DNA from: Spirochaetales bacterium
GTDB lineage: Bacteria > Spirochaetota > Spirochaetia > Treponematales > UBA12059
Direction of reading: 5' to 3'
DNA length: 6,162 bases
Assembly: GCA_004525355.1 (NCBI GenBank)
Contig: SPCK01000138.1
Location: 1 to 6,162, forward strand
This document shows positions 5,369 through 6,162 of the stretch, piece after piece (within the stretch, counting starts at the first letter, position 1; every line of letters begins with the position of its first letter). The translations under genes were made by a program, and so were the position numbers. The notes below the pieces were generated by a model that saw only the letters and a list, made by a program, of their open reading frames with translations, was not told the origin of the DNA and searched no databases.

Positions 5369-6162
5369 ATGCGACGACTCATGGCGATTCTGGCCTTCTT
5401 GGCCGCGGCATCCTCATTTGGGCAAACGGTCGACCTCGGCGAGTCTTCCGCATATATACGTTTTGGTTTTCTGCCCAGGTGGATCCAGGCTCCTCCCGGT
5501 GCCAGCGATGCGGCGTGGGTGGTCGTTCCGCCCGCGGAAGGTGCTGGGCGCACGCTTAGGATGCGCGATTTCAAGGTTCTCTTCGCGCCTGCCGGAGGCA
5601 AATGGGACCTCCTGCCAGGGAAAGCGGTTGATTTTACCGTTCTGCTGCCTTTTTCCGCCGACCTGCAGTTGCTCAATGCAACCGACCCCGCCTTGTACCT
5701 GGCGCATGTGGGCCAGGCATGGGAAGTCTATTTGAACGGAAATCTTCTCAGGAGCGAGATGAAACCCTCGCTTTCAGGCGGATACGTTCAACGGTCGCTC
5801 CGGGGCGTCATCGTGCCTCTGGATAAACGCTACATCAAGCGAGGGCAGAATCTGCTTGCCTTCAGGATCAACGGCGACCCGGCCGACGATCGTACCGGCT
5901 TCAACCTGCAGGGACCCTACCGTATCGATTCATACCGGAACCTCGCCGCGAGGAATCGCGAATATATCGATCTGATGTTGATCGGCATCTATATGTTTTT
6001 TGCCTTGTACCATTTATTGTTGTTCGCGCTCAGGCCGCAAGCTCGCGGTTATTTCTTCTTCGGTATGTCGGCGTTGTTGTTGGCTTTGTACCAAGGCGCA
6101 AGGACTCTTTTCATAACGACGATAATCATGGACTCGGCAGCGCTGGTCCGTATCGAGTACGC
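5369..6162 (+). CDS. 7TM-DISM type membrane receptor, N-terminal part (runs off the window)
   Basis: 264 codons are visible before the right edge. Residues 1-18 form a signal peptide (RR, hydrophobic core, cleavage probably after SSFGQ or nearby). Residues about 20-190 are a periplasmic, beta-rich domain containing WEVYLNGNLLRSE (118-130) and GQNLLAFRINGD (159-170), the pattern of a galactose-binding-like jelly-roll as found before 7TM-DISM domains. Membrane helices follow at about 200-221 (LMLIGIYMFFALYHLLLFAL) and 228-250. The order periplasmic domain, then helices with 'YHLLLF', is typical of 7TM receptors with diverse intracellular signalling modules, which are frequent in spirochaetes and usually end in SpoIIE phosphatase, cyclase, GGDEF or histidine kinase domains. 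The output domain here is outside the window. The start is firm: an in-frame TAG at 5354-5356 precedes the ATG with no other start codon between. Confidence 0.82.
   Translation, partial: MRRLMAILAFLAAASSFGQTVDLGESSAYIRFGFLPRWIQAPPGASDAAWVVVPPAEGAGRTLRMRDFKVLFAPAGGKWDLLPGKAVDFTVLLPFSADLQLLNATDPALYLAHVGQAWEVYLNGNLLRSEMKPSLSGGYVQRSLRGVIVPLDKRYIKRGQNLLAFRINGDPADDRTGFNLQGPYRIDSYRNLAARNREYIDLMLIGIYMFFALYHLLLFALRPQARGYFFFGMSALLLALYQGARTLFITTIIMDSAALVRIEY

Noticed and set aside
5136..5369. Minus-strand 77-codon frame covering the divergent intergenic gap
   Set aside because: Its translation looks fairly protein-like, but it overlaps the start of the DUF4359-like gene in another frame, covers both promoter candidates, and lacks a recognisable family.
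5148..5735. Plus-strand 195-codon frame overlapping the start of the receptor gene
   Set aside because: Arg/Cys/Ser-rich translation with no domain; the other frame from 5369 gives a signal peptide, a jelly-roll-like domain and membrane helices.

Overview
The window reads as chromosomal DNA from a GC-rich bacterium, most likely a spirochaete. The clues are a 7TM-DISM type receptor with a periplasmic jelly-roll-like domain, a paired ABC-2 permease operon, and a small TM-anchored DUF4359-like protein next to an M90 (MtfA-like) peptidase. The taxonomic call is inference; no single marker here settles it.

Layout. Bases 2-1314 (+) hold the 3' part of one ABC-2 permease and a complete second permease, two bases apart. 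They are the membrane half of an exporter whose ATPase gene should lie to the left. Bases 1388-2683 (+) encode an MFS transporter with its own promoter-like sequence. Bases 2703-2777 (-) hold a short remnant that looks like the C-terminal end of a DUF438/PAS protein, convergent with the MFS gene. Bases about 2790-3929 are a clearly AT-richer island. It carries one intact gene, a Cam-class gamma carbonic anhydrase (2892-3509, -), and about 400 bases upstream of it with no recognisable gene. Bases 3930-4077 (-) hold a frameshifted remnant of the N-terminal DUF438 domain. Bases 4070-4885 (-) encode an M90 zinc peptidase, and 4904-5209 (-) a small membrane-anchored DUF4359-like protein upstream of it in the same operon. 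From 5369 (+) to the window edge runs the start of a 7TM-DISM receptor, divergent from that operon.

Main point. The two DUF438-like fragments lie in the same orientation on either side of the AT-rich island, in the order expected for the ends of one gene. The simplest reading is that a DUF438/PAS gene downstream of the peptidase was destroyed when its middle was replaced by foreign DNA carrying the carbonic anhydrase. An assembly chimera is the main alternative.

A second oddity is that the DUF4359-like gene and the peptidase gene share one reading frame, separated only by a TAG codon and six sense codons. A third is that the receptor gene has a promoter-like sequence placed so close to its ATG that its transcript would be nearly leaderless.
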